From Nostoc desertorum CM1-VF14 (lineage in GTDB: Bacteria; Cyanobacteriota; Cyanobacteriia; Cyanobacteriales; Nostocaceae), in assembly GCA_019359245.1 (NCBI GenBank), contig JAHHHR010000034.1:1-64000 (forward strand): a DNA stretch of 64,000 nt. The letters are read 5' to 3'. This document shows positions 35,825 through 45,272 of this stretch, piece after piece (positions within the stretch are counted from its first letter, which is position 1; each line of letters begins with the position of its first letter). The position numbers were made by a program, and so were the translations under genes. The notes beneath the pieces were generated by a model. It was not told the origin of the DNA, ran no database searches, and worked only from the letters and a program-made list of their open reading frames with translations.

Positions 35825-36466
35825 TTATGCTGTTTTTTTCTGCTCAGTGACTCGGCGCAAAACACCGTTGATAAACCGATGACCATCGTCTCCACTGTAG
35901 CGTTTGGCTAACTCTACAGCTTCGTTGATGGCAATGCTGTCTGGAACTCCTAAAAACTTCATTTCTGCCACAGCGATTTGCAGGATATCGCGGTCAATTT
36001 GGGCGAGGCGAGTTACTTGCCAATCTACTAAGGCAGTAGAAATGAGTTCATCTATAATGTGTCGATTTTCGTTGACGGTAATCACAAGCTCTTTAGCGTA
36101 ATTACGAACTCCCTTATCCTGATTAGCTAGCTGAATCAATACTGGGAAATCCATTGCTGTACCCAACTGATTGATTGCTGTCTGGGTACAGGCGATCGCT
36201 TCTTGGAGCATTGTTCTAGCAGAATTGAGGTCGGAGGCCCGAGTTTGGCTACTTAAAAGGCGGTCATTACTGCGTTGCAGTTCACCTGCGGCATTATCGA
36301 GGGTATCTTGCACTTCTGAAGTCAGAGTGCGTACTGCTCCTAGCACCAACTTAGATACTAGTTGATCATCTTCCAATTTATCTAATTTTTTGGGGTTTAC
36401 TGGCAATTGGCTAAGGCTTAAAAGTGCCAATTCACGAGCAATTTGCTGGGGTTTACGAGGTTGCAT
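35825..36466 (-). CDS. nusB: Transcription antitermination factor NusB
   Basis: A 213-residue all-helical RNA-binding protein that, with NusE, joins rRNA antitermination complexes. The N-terminus PRKPQQIARELALLSLSQLP and the C-terminal half (DWQVTRLAQIDRDILQIAVA, EMKFLGVPDSIAINEAVELA, KRYSGDDGHRFINGVL) are diagnostic. It is longer than E. coli NusB (139 residues) because of an inserted helical region (about 45-110), which is usual in cyanobacteria. It sits between the DUF502 gene and ftsY. Confidence 0.95.
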   Translation of the reverse strand: MQPRKPQQIARELALLSLSQLPVNPKKLDKLEDDQLVSKLVLGAVRTLTSEVQDTLDNAAGELQRSNDRLLSSQTRASDLNSARTMLQEAIACTQTAINQLGTAMDFPVLIQLANQDKGVRNYAKELVITVNENRHIIDELISTALVDWQVTRLAQIDRDILQIAVAEMKFLGVPDSIAINEAVELAKRYSGDDGHRFINGVLRRVTEQKKTA

Positions 36467-36588
36467 AAAACTGAGGGGTGATTGTGCAAGAACTGATTAA
36501 CTAGGCAGGGCAAACTTATAATTTTATCAACTTTGGCACAGTCAAACAACAACATTACGCATTTGCTTGTGACTTTGCCAGATTGATT

Positions 36589-37353
36589 TTAAGTTTCTTC
36601 AACGGGAATAACCTGCTGCTTGATTTCGTCGTGTTTTATTTCTAGTGTGGACTCTTTAGGGAAAAGTAAGGGTGTATTGGGGGCGACAATCCCACCTGAT
36701 ACAACTATTTTAAATGCGTCTTCAATTGATATGGAGAGGTTTACCACCTCGTCTTCAGGAACGACTGCGTACCATCCAGTAGTCGGATTCGGGGTAGTGG
36801 GTATAAAAACACTTAGCACGGGGCGAGACATCTGGGCTTGGATATCACTGCTGATTACACCGGTGACAAAAGCGATCGCCCAAATGCCTCGACGGGGATA
36901 CTCTACCAAAATTACCCGACGAAACTTGCCATTAGAATCTTTTAATATTGTTTCTAAAAGCTGTTTTAGAGTTTTGTATACCTGTCCTGCTAAAGGAATT
37001 GCCTGTAAAAATCGCTCACCAAAATCTAATAACCACCTACCAGCAATATTCCGAGCCATCAAGCCCATCAACAAGATGCATAGTAGTGGTACAGCTAAAC
37101 CTACCAATAGATTCAGTATATTTACTAAGAATGGATTTAACCCATCAAAGGGATTTAGTTGTTTGGGAATTTGGGTGAGGAAGTTGATTACCCAAGTAGC
37201 AATGGTAATCGTTAGCCAAATAGTGGTTGCAAGGGGAATTACTACCAACAAACCAGCGATCAGGTCGTTTTTTATGTCCTGTTTTAGGCGATCGATTACC
37301 AAGCCCCGATTCTCCTGTTTTAAGCTAGAGGAACTTTTATTATTGGTATTCAT
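36589..37353 (-). CDS. DUF502 membrane protein
   Basis: A 254-residue inner-membrane protein. Two hydrophobic segments, IAGLLVVIPLATTIWLTITI (about 33-55) and NLLVGLAVPLLCILLMGLMA (about 82-102), are followed by the conserved soluble part: IPLAGQVYKTLKQLLETIL, VEYPRRGIWAIAFVTG and FIPTTPNPTTGWYAVVPEDE. The family is widespread in bacteria and plants and has no established biochemical function. It is the first gene of the DUF502-nusB-ftsY group. Confidence 0.9.
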   Translation of the reverse strand: MNTNNKSSSSLKQENRGLVIDRLKQDIKNDLIAGLLVVIPLATTIWLTITIATWVINFLTQIPKQLNPFDGLNPFLVNILNLLVGLAVPLLCILLMGLMARNIAGRWLLDFGERFLQAIPLAGQVYKTLKQLLETILKDSNGKFRRVILVEYPRRGIWAIAFVTGVISSDIQAQMSRPVLSVFIPTTPNPTTGWYAVVPEDEVVNLSISIEDAFKIVVSGGIVAPNTPLLFPKESTLEIKHDEIKQQVIPVEET

Positions 37354-37863
37354 ACCAGCAGATTCGTTAAATTCCGAAGACTTTAACTTTAGGCAGTTTT
37401 TACCGCAAGTAACTGTCCAAAACGCTAGCAGCTTGCTGCCGCCGCAAAAACACGTACTTGTTGCTGGAAATCAGCTATTTTCCTACAAGCATACACATAG
37501 ACACTAACCAATCCAATGTCGGCTGGTTATTCTCAAAGGATGTTACTTTTCTTTGTAAGACTTGTAAATGATTGTTGCAAGTCTCTTAGGTATTACTAAT
37601 CTATCGCGCTCAATCAAAAGCTGCTCGTGATTGTAAAAGCCAGAGCGCATAAACAGAAGAATTATTTTATTTGGTCAGTCACTGACATTTGAGCAGGTGC
37701 GGCTTTTATGAAATGCTCCGTTAAAAATATTAATTTATTATGGTGGTTCTCGTTTAACGTGGAAAACGCGATAGGGACGCATAGCTAACTGTACGTCCCC
37801 ACTTCTGAATTCTGATTTTGCGATCGCGTATCCGTCCATCGTAGGTGATCGCTGCTTCAAATT
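37354..37863. other. Gene-free stretch between the DUF502 gene and hpsK
   Basis: No credible gene, RNA or clear terminator was found. The region lies downstream of hpsK and upstream of the DUF502 gene on the minus strand, so it should contain the end of the hps transcript and the promoter of the DUF502 group. Confidence 0.45.
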
Positions 37864-38772
37864 TTAGGCCACATCAGCCTGCGTAATTTCAGAATCCGCG
37901 CCCTGCACCTGTTGTGTACTCTCTTGTGCCAGAATTGCCGTTGTGTCTAAATTAGGTTTTGGTAGATACTTCATTTCCCAGACTTTGAGCAAAATCAGGT
38001 ATTCGTAGAATGCCTGCAATGTACACCAAGCAAGTCCGGCGCGTCCATCTAAACATCCGCCTAAGATAAAATACATATATACAAACCGTAGCAACGGTCT
38101 GGCGGGTAAACGCAAAGACAAATCTTTTAGAGCGCGGCGTTTTTCGACTTCCGATTTGCCAAAGAATAAATCTCGCCAGTTAACTTTTCCTTGTTCTAAC
38201 TGATACAGCGTTTCTTGAGCTTCATCTGTAGAATAACGGTTATGCTTGTCAATCCAACGGTTCAAACCTTTACTACAAGTGTAGTGTGGGTATGTTTCTT
38301 TTAAAAAGCTAGTTGCACCCTCACAAACTTCCCGCTCAGTATGACCATAGTCTGTAAACCAGACTTTACCGTGGCAAAAGAGGCGCATTTGGTAACGGGG
38401 ATACTGTGTGCTGTAGCGAATCCAATGATTCATGAACATGACACGTTCAGCCACGTAGTAACCGATGTAATCTGGATTCTGACTTACCTTTTCGCATTCC
38501 GCGAACAGTTCTGGTGTCATGCGCTCGTCAGCTTCGAGAATATAAACCCATCCGTGCTTTGGAGGGATAGACTCTAACATCCAGGTGCGTTGGCGTCCGT
38601 GGCTTTCAAAAGCGTGTTGGACGACGCGGATGGGATAGCGACTAGCGATTTCTACAGTGCGATCGCTACTGCATGAATCCACAACAATTATGTCATCCGA
38701 TAGCATCGCCGATTCTATACAAGCAGCAATATCTAATTCTTCGTTATATGTCAGTATGTAAATTGAAAACAT
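37864..38772 (-). CDS. hpsK: Glycosyltransferase family 2, HpsK
   Basis: A 302-residue GT-A fold glycosyltransferase. The N-terminus FSIYILTYNEELDIAACIES, DSCSSDRTVEIA and the metal/sugar-nucleotide motif YILEADERM are in the expected order. The later HGRQRTWMLESI and KRRALKDLSLRLPARPLLRF with C-terminal hydrophobic stretches match the WaaE-like GT2 subgroup. It is the last gene of the hormogonium polysaccharide locus, which supports the symbol. It would add a sugar at the cytoplasmic face during synthesis of the gliding-associated polysaccharide; donor and acceptor are unknown. Confidence 0.8.
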   Translation of the reverse strand: MFSIYILTYNEELDIAACIESAMLSDDIIVVDSCSSDRTVEIASRYPIRVVQHAFESHGRQRTWMLESIPPKHGWVYILEADERMTPELFAECEKVSQNPDYIGYYVAERVMFMNHWIRYSTQYPRYQMRLFCHGKVWFTDYGHTEREVCEGATSFLKETYPHYTCSKGLNRWIDKHNRYSTDEAQETLYQLEQGKVNWRDLFFGKSEVEKRRALKDLSLRLPARPLLRFVYMYFILGGCLDGRAGLAWCTLQAFYEYLILLKVWEMKYLPKPNLDTTAILAQESTQQVQGADSEITQADVA

Positions 38773-38898
38773 TACCCAAGTTTTATAGCGATTTTACTCA
38801 GCGATAATTGCTTTTTTATTGTTATTAACTACTAGGCGCATGGCAGTATAAGCCATCAATAATTATTAGATACGTTCTACTGCCATACCGATAGTAGA

Positions 38899-39741
38899 TT
38901 AGCGTGCAGTAGCTCTAGGTTTACCAGCTTGTACAGCACCCCTGCCTTTTAAGCCTGTCCAGCCGATGATAATGTAACCAATAGACAACAGCAAACTGCT
39001 AATCCCAATCCGCAGTCCAGACTTCCAAGCATTATCTCTAGCTTGTTGCTGTGCTTCGTCTCTGCGCTGGCGAACTTGGCTTAGTTGTTGACTTTGCAGT
39101 GTCTTAATATCTGTTTGTTGTTCAATAGCTTTGTTAAGTGCTTGGGGATCTGTTTTAGCCTTCCTCAACAAATCTTTGATATTTGCAGGAATTTGAGGAC
39201 TCTCAAGTGCTTGCTTATATCTCTGCTCATCCTTAAGGATTTCACTAAACTGAGTTTTGGTTTGGTTTCGCAGTTGCTCTAGTTGAGCTTTTCCTTGCTC
39301 AGTATTCAATTGTGCTTGCAATTGGGATAACCGAGCGTTCAGTTGATTTTCTGCCTGATCTGCTTCTTGGGTGATGCGGTTGAGTGTTTGAGTCTTAGCT
39401 TGATTGACGTTATTGAGGTGCAGGGGAAAAATCAGCAAGAACATCAACCCTAAAATACTTGAGATGATCAGGGCGGGAAATCTTAAATCGATACCTTGGG
39501 GGCGATCGCCTCCTGCATCAGCACTATCAACCCAATAGGCAGCAAATAGAAGCCCCAAACCTACTAAAGGAACAATTCCGCGATCAACTAGCGCTGTTGC
39601 CAAGTTGATTTGCCATACCCGATCAGTTGGTTGAAAGGGTAACAATAGAATAAAAAAGTCAACGAAAAAGGACAAAATGCAGATTATTCCAACTACTTTA
39701 AGTGTGAGGGCAGTAGTCACGGAAGCAAAACGGTTAACCAT
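38899..39741 (-). CDS. hpsJ: Hormogonium polysaccharide protein HpsJ
   Basis: A 280-residue membrane protein. The N-terminal third has three hydrophobic helices (VVGIICILSFFVDFFILLLP, LVDRGIVPLVGLGLLFAAYW, ALIISSILGLMFLLIFPLHL). A long Gln/Glu/Lys-rich coiled coil follows (about 112-225), and a final helix IGISSLLLSIGYIIIGWTGL closes the protein. This topology and the conserved N-terminus match HpsJ, a protein of unknown mechanism named from the Nostoc punctiforme hps locus. It lies between hpsI and hpsK. Confidence 0.85.
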   Translation of the reverse strand: MVNRFASVTTALTLKVVGIICILSFFVDFFILLLPFQPTDRVWQINLATALVDRGIVPLVGLGLLFAAYWVDSADAGGDRPQGIDLRFPALIISSILGLMFLLIFPLHLNNVNQAKTQTLNRITQEADQAENQLNARLSQLQAQLNTEQGKAQLEQLRNQTKTQFSEILKDEQRYKQALESPQIPANIKDLLRKAKTDPQALNKAIEQQTDIKTLQSQQLSQVRQRRDEAQQQARDNAWKSGLRIGISSLLLSIGYIIIGWTGLKGRGAVQAGKPRATAR

Positions 39742-40108
39742 AGTTTTTCAAACTGGCGGTGAATACGAGTGATTTTCATATTTCAAGCTACTTGAATATT
39801 GTGCCTATGATGGTAACTTTTGTGTAGAAACACAAAGCAGATTCAATACTGGTAAAGGCTATCTGCCTCTTGGTTTTCAACTAGGCCACAGTAGCATTTG
39901 TTATGTATAGTGTCTTCAGGAAATTCCTGGTATTTGAAGATACAAAGCTAATGCGGGGTAGTAAGAAAAGACTGATTAATTACCCGATCTCCCTTATTGC
40001 AGTTTTCAATCGGTCGTAACACGGGCCTTATGTCGGGTCATACAACTAGCTGTGCGCCTGTAGCGTATCTTGCATCCATACAAAAATTGCTATATCTTCC
40101 TTATCTGC
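39742..40108. other. Gap between hpsI and hpsJ
   Basis: No gene or strong structure was recognised. The gap is large for a single operon and could contain an internal promoter for hpsJ-hpsK. Confidence 0.4.
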
Positions 40109-40756
40109 TCATTTTTCTATCTCCCTTGCAAGGGCCTGTTCCCAAACCGGCAGATCCTCCGGTCGGTCAACATCGGCTAGAGGCGACAAGTTTATATGTG
40201 ATAAATTCAGTTTCTGGGCAATATCCACGGTTTTCTGGAATACTTGAGCAGTTCCCCACTCGATGTTAACGAATAACTCCGGGATGGGTTGGCGCAAACC
40301 AATTAAGTAATATCCACCATCGATCGCAGGGCCAAGTACCAGGTCAGAGGTGTGTAACTTTTCAAAGGCTGTCGCTAGAATCTGGGCATTCACTCCAGGA
40401 CAATCTGTACCGATGATAATTACATTTTCTGTACCAGATTGAAAGGCATCGAAAAGCGATCGCGCCATCCGCGAACCTAGATCCCCTTCACCTTGAGACT
40501 GGTAAACTAAATCCAACCCTAGCCAGTCTTGCATAAGTTGCAAATCGCCACCTGCAAACCGCACTTCCACAGATATGTCAATGACTTTTTGCAATTCTTT
40601 AACCTGAAATATTGTATGTTCAGTCATTTCCCGTTGAAGGTTGGCAGCACCAACAGTTCCCAAAGCAGGAATAAGTCGGGTTTTTGTCTTCCCAGGTTCT
40701 GGATAGCGAGTGAAAATAATCAGGTGCTGTTTTCGATTTGCTGGTAAATTCAGCAC
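40109..40756 (-). CDS. hpsI: TIGR04282-type glycosyltransferase, HpsI
   Basis: A 215-residue GT-A-like protein. LIIFTRYPEPGKTKTRLIPA at the N-terminus, GDLGSRMARSLFDAF near 95, VIIIGTDCPGVN near 115 and LGPAIDGGYYLIGL near 140 are the signature of the TIGR04282 (arsenosugar-associated, DUF2064) glycosyltransferases. Its place between hpsH and hpsJ identifies it as HpsI. The exact reaction in the hormogonium polysaccharide pathway is not known. Confidence 0.85.
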   Translation of the reverse strand: MLNLPANRKQHLIIFTRYPEPGKTKTRLIPALGTVGAANLQREMTEHTIFQVKELQKVIDISVEVRFAGGDLQLMQDWLGLDLVYQSQGEGDLGSRMARSLFDAFQSGTENVIIIGTDCPGVNAQILATAFEKLHTSDLVLGPAIDGGYYLIGLRQPIPELFVNIEWGTAQVFQKTVDIAQKLNLSHINLSPLADVDRPEDLPVWEQALAREIEK

Positions 40757-40788
40757 ACAATACCTTATTTAAATGAACTAAAAATATC

Positions 40789-41385
40789 TTAATAGCAATA
40801 CTTGTCGTTTTCGTTGGCTGTAGTATTTTCCTTTGCAGTTCGCATTGTTCCTAAAATCGTTGAAATAATAACACAACGCTTAACTTTACCACCAGACCTA
40901 CTGGATAGCGTGATCCGTCCCATATCACCAACGCTTTTAACATTACCTCTGTAGTCAAATTGAACTTTGCGTATGTCATTTGATAGTTGCAAAGTAGTCT
41001 CAGAATCTAAGCGCACATTAGAATCTAGGTTATTCCAGTTAGCCGTAGATGGGTTTACTGTAGCAGGATGAATCGCCCATTGAACAATGCTGTTTTGCTC
41101 ACGAATGCTGACTTGCCAAGTTAGCTTTTCTTTACTGGCTTGGCTTCGAGCTTGCTGCATAGCAAGGTGAATTTCGTTTTGGGCAGTGTTGAGACGGCGA
41201 GTCTGCACAAAAGCTAGCCAGTTGGGTATTGCCAGTGTAGCTAATATACCAATTAATGAAATCACTGCTAAAGTTTCTAATAGTGTAAAACCACTACTGG
41301 AGTGCTTATTCAAAAGCTTTTTTTTATTAATTCGAGACGGTAAATGCACCCTGGTATCCATTTTGGTCTTCTGATTGCTTTTCAA
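40789..41385 (-). CDS. hpsH: Pseudopilin HpsH (GspH/FimT type)
   Basis: A 198-residue prepilin-like protein. A basic leader ends at Gly32, and the mature N-terminus would be FTLLETLAVISLIGILATLA with the conserved Glu5. The globular part has paired cysteines near the C-terminus. It resembles HpsD, including the shared C-terminal pattern VKRCVIxxTxLGxMxTAKE, so the two are paralogues. In the proposed hps system such pseudopilins assemble into a type II/IV-like apparatus that drives polysaccharide secretion. Only 4 bp separate it from hpsG. Confidence 0.85.
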   Translation of the reverse strand: MKSNQKTKMDTRVHLPSRINKKKLLNKHSSSGFTLLETLAVISLIGILATLAIPNWLAFVQTRRLNTAQNEIHLAMQQARSQASKEKLTWQVSIREQNSIVQWAIHPATVNPSTANWNNLDSNVRLDSETTLQLSNDIRKVQFDYRGNVKSVGDMGRITLSSRSGGKVKRCVIISTILGTMRTAKENTTANENDKYCY

Positions 41386-41389
41386 CTAC

Positions 41390-42373
41390 CTAGCCGTTGA
41401 GCAATGTTTCAGTTTTTTGCCTTCTGAGGTTAGTAATACTGTCTAGCAAGGTAGGCAGGATAAGGATTATGACAATTTTAAGTAACAGTTTTAAGGTGAA
41501 ATTTATATTCTGAAGTCTTGAGGTGTCATGAAGGAAATACTTCCATAAAAATATGGCAGATGTTAAACCTTTTTGTCTATTCAACGGCTTTTGTAGAGCT
41601 TTGCAGACCAAGTATTTGTACAAATTTGCCAAACTTAGATTCCAACTATGCTTTAGTGCGGAAGGTCTTTCCTTGTAAGCTCTTTCAAGCACTTGCAAGC
41701 AAGATTTTTCCTGCCTGACAAGATTGCAAGAAACTGAATTAGCACTTATACGATATAAGATTTGTACAGATGGTACACATATAAAATCAAACTTAGAAGC
41801 TAATCGCAGCCACATATCCCAATCCTGAGCCGCACTAAGAGATTCGTCAAAGCCACCTAATTTAATTAAAGCTTTTCTACAAATTAAAGGATTGGAACCA
41901 TTCTCTAGAAAGTTATTTAGTAGTAAATTTTCATAAACATTTCCATTTACATTAACGCGCTTGCCTGAAAGTATAAATTCATCATTTGTATTAATATAAT
42001 CAGTCCAACTGTAAGCAACTTGTGCAGTAGCGTTTTCTTGCAAAGCCTTTAACTGAGACTGAAGTTTATCAGGCGTCCAAAGATCATCTGCATCTAAGAA
42101 ACTAACAAATTCTCCAACTGCACGCTGTAGCCCTCGGTTACGGCTGATGTTTCCGCCAGCATTAGAATAGGAAAATACCTTTATTCGTGGGTCTTTGATT
42201 TGTGTAACAATTTTTAATGTTAAGTCTTGTGAACCATCATTAATTACAATTAATTCTAGATCAGTAAAAGTTTGATTTAGAACAGATTGAATTGTGTGTC
42301 CAATAGTCTTTTCACTATTATAGGCAGGGATGATTACAGAAATTTTTGGTAACTTTTCGCTGATTGTAATCAT
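41390..42373 (-). CDS. hpsG: Glycosyltransferase family 2, HpsG
   Basis: A 327-residue GT2 enzyme with ISVIIPAYNSEKTIGHTIQS and ELIVINDGSQDLT, and the DxD-type motif FVSFLDADDLW near residue 95. AAQDWDMWLRLAS near 183 is the catalytic-base region. A C-terminal hydrophobic stretch (LLLKIVIILILPTLLDSI) may tether it to the membrane. It is two bases from hpsF and four from hpsH, so these genes are certainly one transcript. A sugar-transfer step in hormogonium polysaccharide synthesis is inferred. Confidence 0.85.
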   Translation of the reverse strand: MITISEKLPKISVIIPAYNSEKTIGHTIQSVLNQTFTDLELIVINDGSQDLTLKIVTQIKDPRIKVFSYSNAGGNISRNRGLQRAVGEFVSFLDADDLWTPDKLQSQLKALQENATAQVAYSWTDYINTNDEFILSGKRVNVNGNVYENLLLNNFLENGSNPLICRKALIKLGGFDESLSAAQDWDMWLRLASKFDFICVPSVQILYRISANSVSCNLVRQEKSCLQVLERAYKERPSALKHSWNLSLANLYKYLVCKALQKPLNRQKGLTSAIFLWKYFLHDTSRLQNINFTLKLLLKIVIILILPTLLDSITNLRRQKTETLLNG

Positions 42374-42375
42374 AG

Positions 42376-43368
42376 TTATAGAGCCATTTTATTTTTCAGT
42401 ACTTTACCTAAATTACATTTTAAGTAGTAAATAGGACTTATCATACTAGCCAAGTAAAACTCTATTTCAAAAAGTGCAATTAGATTACTTTTCAACTCCC
42501 CTCTATACTGAATAAGGTGCTGTAATACTCGGCGGAAATTACCTAAAATAGTTTTTACAAAAACTATTGGTTTTTGCCAATTTTTAGTATTTATCAAGCG
42601 TAACTGGAAAATACACAACCCACAGCCGCGTGCCAGAGTTAGTAGGTAATCTCTTTCAAGCCGCCAATGTGGTATTTGATGATAAGTGTGCATGGTAGGG
42701 TTATACCAAATTTGCCAACCTCCATAATGTATGTAAAGTAATGGTTCATAGTCATCACCCTGCACCAAAATACCAGGCAACTTCCCGCTTAAAGTAGGCC
42801 GTTGTGGTACATTTTCGCGCCATACTTTTTTCCTGACAACAAGCGCCGCACCAGGAGGAAGTCTTAAATTCTCTGCATCAAATAAATGTGGATTCGGCCC
42901 ATGTTCTCTGATAGCTAAAAAAGCTTGAATTCTTTCAAACTTTTCTGGCGGTTTTACTTCAAAATCACCATGAATCTGTCCACTCCAAGCACCTGCTTGA
43001 GAATGCTCCAATCCAAAGGCATATGCTTCGGCTAACCAATCAGGAGCAGGTAAGTTATCATCATCTAAAAATGCTATTAGCTCACCTCTGGCTTCACGTA
43101 CTGCCCGCAACCGTGCAAAAGCGGCTCCCTGTTCCGTTTCTAAAAAATATCTTAAATGAAATTTTCCATCATATATTTTTTGGTAATTCTGAATTATTTC
43201 AAATGTGTTATCAGAACTGTTATTATCTACAATAATAATTTCCCACTTCAGTTTTTCTACACCTGTTTGGGTCAATAGCTTATCTAAAAGTTTTGGTAAA
43301 CGGGTTGCTCCGTTATATGCAGGGATGGCTACGCTAATATCTAAACTTTCAACTGCTAATTCGGTCAT
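42376..43368 (-). CDS. hpsF: Glycosyltransferase family 2, HpsF
   Basis: A 330-residue GT2. ISVAIPAYNGATRLPKLLDK, EIIIVDNNSSDNTFEII, the motif LIAFLDDDNLP near 95 and the QGDDYEPLLYIHYGGWQIWY region are clear. It is a close paralogue of HpsE next door (the two share the VDNNSSDNT, QGAA-ARxxAVxEA and FLDDDN blocks throughout), consistent with a tandem duplication followed by specialisation for different linkages. The C-terminal helix IALFEIEFYLASMISPIYYL may be membrane-associated. Confidence 0.85.
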   Translation of the reverse strand: MTELAVESLDISVAIPAYNGATRLPKLLDKLLTQTGVEKLKWEIIIVDNNSSDNTFEIIQNYQKIYDGKFHLRYFLETEQGAAFARLRAVREARGELIAFLDDDNLPAPDWLAEAYAFGLEHSQAGAWSGQIHGDFEVKPPEKFERIQAFLAIREHGPNPHLFDAENLRLPPGAALVVRKKVWRENVPQRPTLSGKLPGILVQGDDYEPLLYIHYGGWQIWYNPTMHTYHQIPHWRLERDYLLTLARGCGLCIFQLRLINTKNWQKPIVFVKTILGNFRRVLQHLIQYRGELKSNLIALFEIEFYLASMISPIYYLKCNLGKVLKNKMAL

Positions 43369-43389
43369 AATAACTAACTTTTTGATAAT

Positions 43390-44349
43390 TTATTTTTTAA
43401 AGTATCCATTTTTCCAAAGATAAAAAGGGCTAATTAAACTACTTAAAAAAAGTTCCATTTCGCAAGCAACTACCAAATCATTTTTTAGTTTAGTTCGATA
43501 TTTGAGTAGATGTAAAACTATTTTACGTATGTCATTGATCATATAAGGTAAAAGAGCAAATGGTCTATATACCTGTTTTATGTTAACCATTCTAGTTACA
43601 TAACGGCTAAGTCCAATGCCTCTGAAAAACGGAATTAAATAATCTTTTTGTAGCCGAGAATTTGGTATTTTATGAAAAATTTCCATTTCGGGGTTATACC
43701 AGATTTCCCATCCTGATCTTTGGATGTAAGCCAACATTTCTAAGTCTTCACTGGTAAGCATATTGCCTTTAACTCTACCAGTTAAAATAGGCTTTTCTGG
43801 TACGCTTTCTAACCAAGCTTGTCTACGGACAACAAGTCCGGCTGAGGGTGGTAGCAATTTTTTGGCTGCTTCATATAATAACGGCAAATTACCCCGCTCT
43901 GTAATTGCCAAGAATGGAGCAATTCGCTGAAAGTTTTCTGGTGGTTCTACTTCCCAGTCAGGGTGAATTTGGCTGCCATAAGCTCCTGCTTTGGGATACT
44001 TTTCACCAAAGGCATAAGCTGCGGATATCCAATTAGATATTGGGTAGTTGTCATCATCTAGAAAACCGATGAATTTACCTTTAGCTTCTGCAACTGCTTT
44101 TTTTCGGGCATAAGCTGCTCCCTGTTGCCCTTCAAAGCAATATTTTAAAGGGTAAGGACACTGCCAATTTTTTTGGTAGGTTTGAATAACTTTAGCTGTG
44201 TTATCACTGCTGTTATTGTCTACAACTATAATTTCCCAAGATAAATTTTCGGTGTAAAGTTGGTTTTGTAGGCGCTCCAGTAGTTCAGGCAAACGACTTT
44301 CACCGTTATAAGTTGGGATAGCTACAGTAAAGTCAAGGTTATCAGTCAT
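43390..44349 (-). CDS. hpsE: Glycosyltransferase family 2, HpsE
   Basis: A 319-residue GT2. FTVAIPTYNGESRLPELLER, EIIVVDNNSSDNTAKVI, DxD motif FIGFLDDDNYP near 95, and TSEDLEMLAYIQRSGWEIWY near 215, which carries the catalytic acidic residues. Paralogue of HpsF, separated by 21 bp. The first Met sits directly on MTDNLDFTVAIPTYN, the usual start for this group. It is one of three consecutive GT2 genes in the hps locus. Confidence 0.85.
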   Translation of the reverse strand: MTDNLDFTVAIPTYNGESRLPELLERLQNQLYTENLSWEIIVVDNNSSDNTAKVIQTYQKNWQCPYPLKYCFEGQQGAAYARKKAVAEAKGKFIGFLDDDNYPISNWISAAYAFGEKYPKAGAYGSQIHPDWEVEPPENFQRIAPFLAITERGNLPLLYEAAKKLLPPSAGLVVRRQAWLESVPEKPILTGRVKGNMLTSEDLEMLAYIQRSGWEIWYNPEMEIFHKIPNSRLQKDYLIPFFRGIGLSRYVTRMVNIKQVYRPFALLPYMINDIRKIVLHLLKYRTKLKNDLVVACEMELFLSSLISPFYLWKNGYFKK

Positions 44350-44541
44350 TTGACAAAAGTTACATTTTGATTAGGACGCTTTTTATTTTATATGTTGAAC
44401 CAATGGCTAATTTATCAGTAGCTCTTAAATAAACTTATCAAACATTAAAACTGCACATGATGTTTCAATTTTGCTATTAGCGTGCAGTTTTATATACAGT
44501 CTTATTACGTATTCTTTGATAAAATTTGTTACTTAAGCTAC

Positions 44542-45234
44542 TTAATTACATTCAGCGTCTTTTGCTGTGAGCATTGAGCCTAAAAGAGTTTTGACAATCA
44601 CGCATCGTTTTACGCTACTAGCCAATGTAGAATTTGTAGAGCTTGGTACAGCTACCACTATTTTTAACCCAGGTGGTTCTGTCGAAGGGGCTGTAGCTGT
44701 TCCAAAGTTTGCATTAGGTAAAATCCCCATATAGTCAAAGGTAATTTTTGTTGATGTACTTAAAGTATAAGATACAGATGAACCAGCAGTGTTTTGACTG
44801 GTGAGATTCGCACCTAGCAGAAATTTATCAGAATCGGCTCCCACATCTGCCCCTAAAGGTTTCCAAGTGCTGATCCCAATATCGGTACGATAAATAGCAA
44901 CCTCTACATTTTGAGTTGTGCTATTTTTCTGAAAGCTGACACTGTAGCTAAGTTTTGTCTTTTTAGCTTCGCGCTGTGCTTCTTGCAGTGCAGCTAAAAC
45001 GGCATCATTCGCCTTATTTACTCGCTGTCGATTCACAAAGGCAAGCCAACCTGGAGCTGCGATCGCAGATAGAATTCCTATCATCACCATTACTACAATT
45101 AATTCTATCAGAGTAAAGCCAGCATCTTGTTGAGCGTATCTACAACCACAACGTAGCCTATTAACTAAACATCGCTGTTGGCTTCTTCCATTCCTGTGAA
45201 TAGGGTTCAATAAGTTCAAACTTAACTTTCCCAT
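44542..45234 (-). CDS. hpsD: Pseudopilin HpsD (GspH/FimT type)
   Basis: A 230-residue prepilin-like protein with a long 39-residue basic, Cys-containing leader ending in Gly39, then mature FTLIELIVVMVMIGILSAIA with Glu5. The globular domain ends in VKRCVIVKTLLGSMLTAKDA, shared with HpsH. The role is that of a minor pseudopilin in the hormogonium polysaccharide secretion apparatus (established for the Nostoc punctiforme locus as a whole). It is 38 bp downstream of hpsC. Confidence 0.85.
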   Translation of the reverse strand: MGKLSLNLLNPIHRNGRSQQRCLVNRLRCGCRYAQQDAGFTLIELIVVMVMIGILSAIAAPGWLAFVNRQRVNKANDAVLAALQEAQREAKKTKLSYSVSFQKNSTTQNVEVAIYRTDIGISTWKPLGADVGADSDKFLLGANLTSQNTAGSSVSYTLSTSTKITFDYMGILPNANFGTATAPSTEPPGLKIVVAVPSSTNSTLASSVKRCVIVKTLLGSMLTAKDAECN

Positions 45235-45272
45235 AATTAGCTGCCATTAATTAATCCTTGAATTTTCAGCAC

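Noticed and set aside
36620..37507. 295-codon plus-strand frame opposite the DUF502 gene
   Set aside because: Antisense shadow of a well-supported gene; the translation has no family features.
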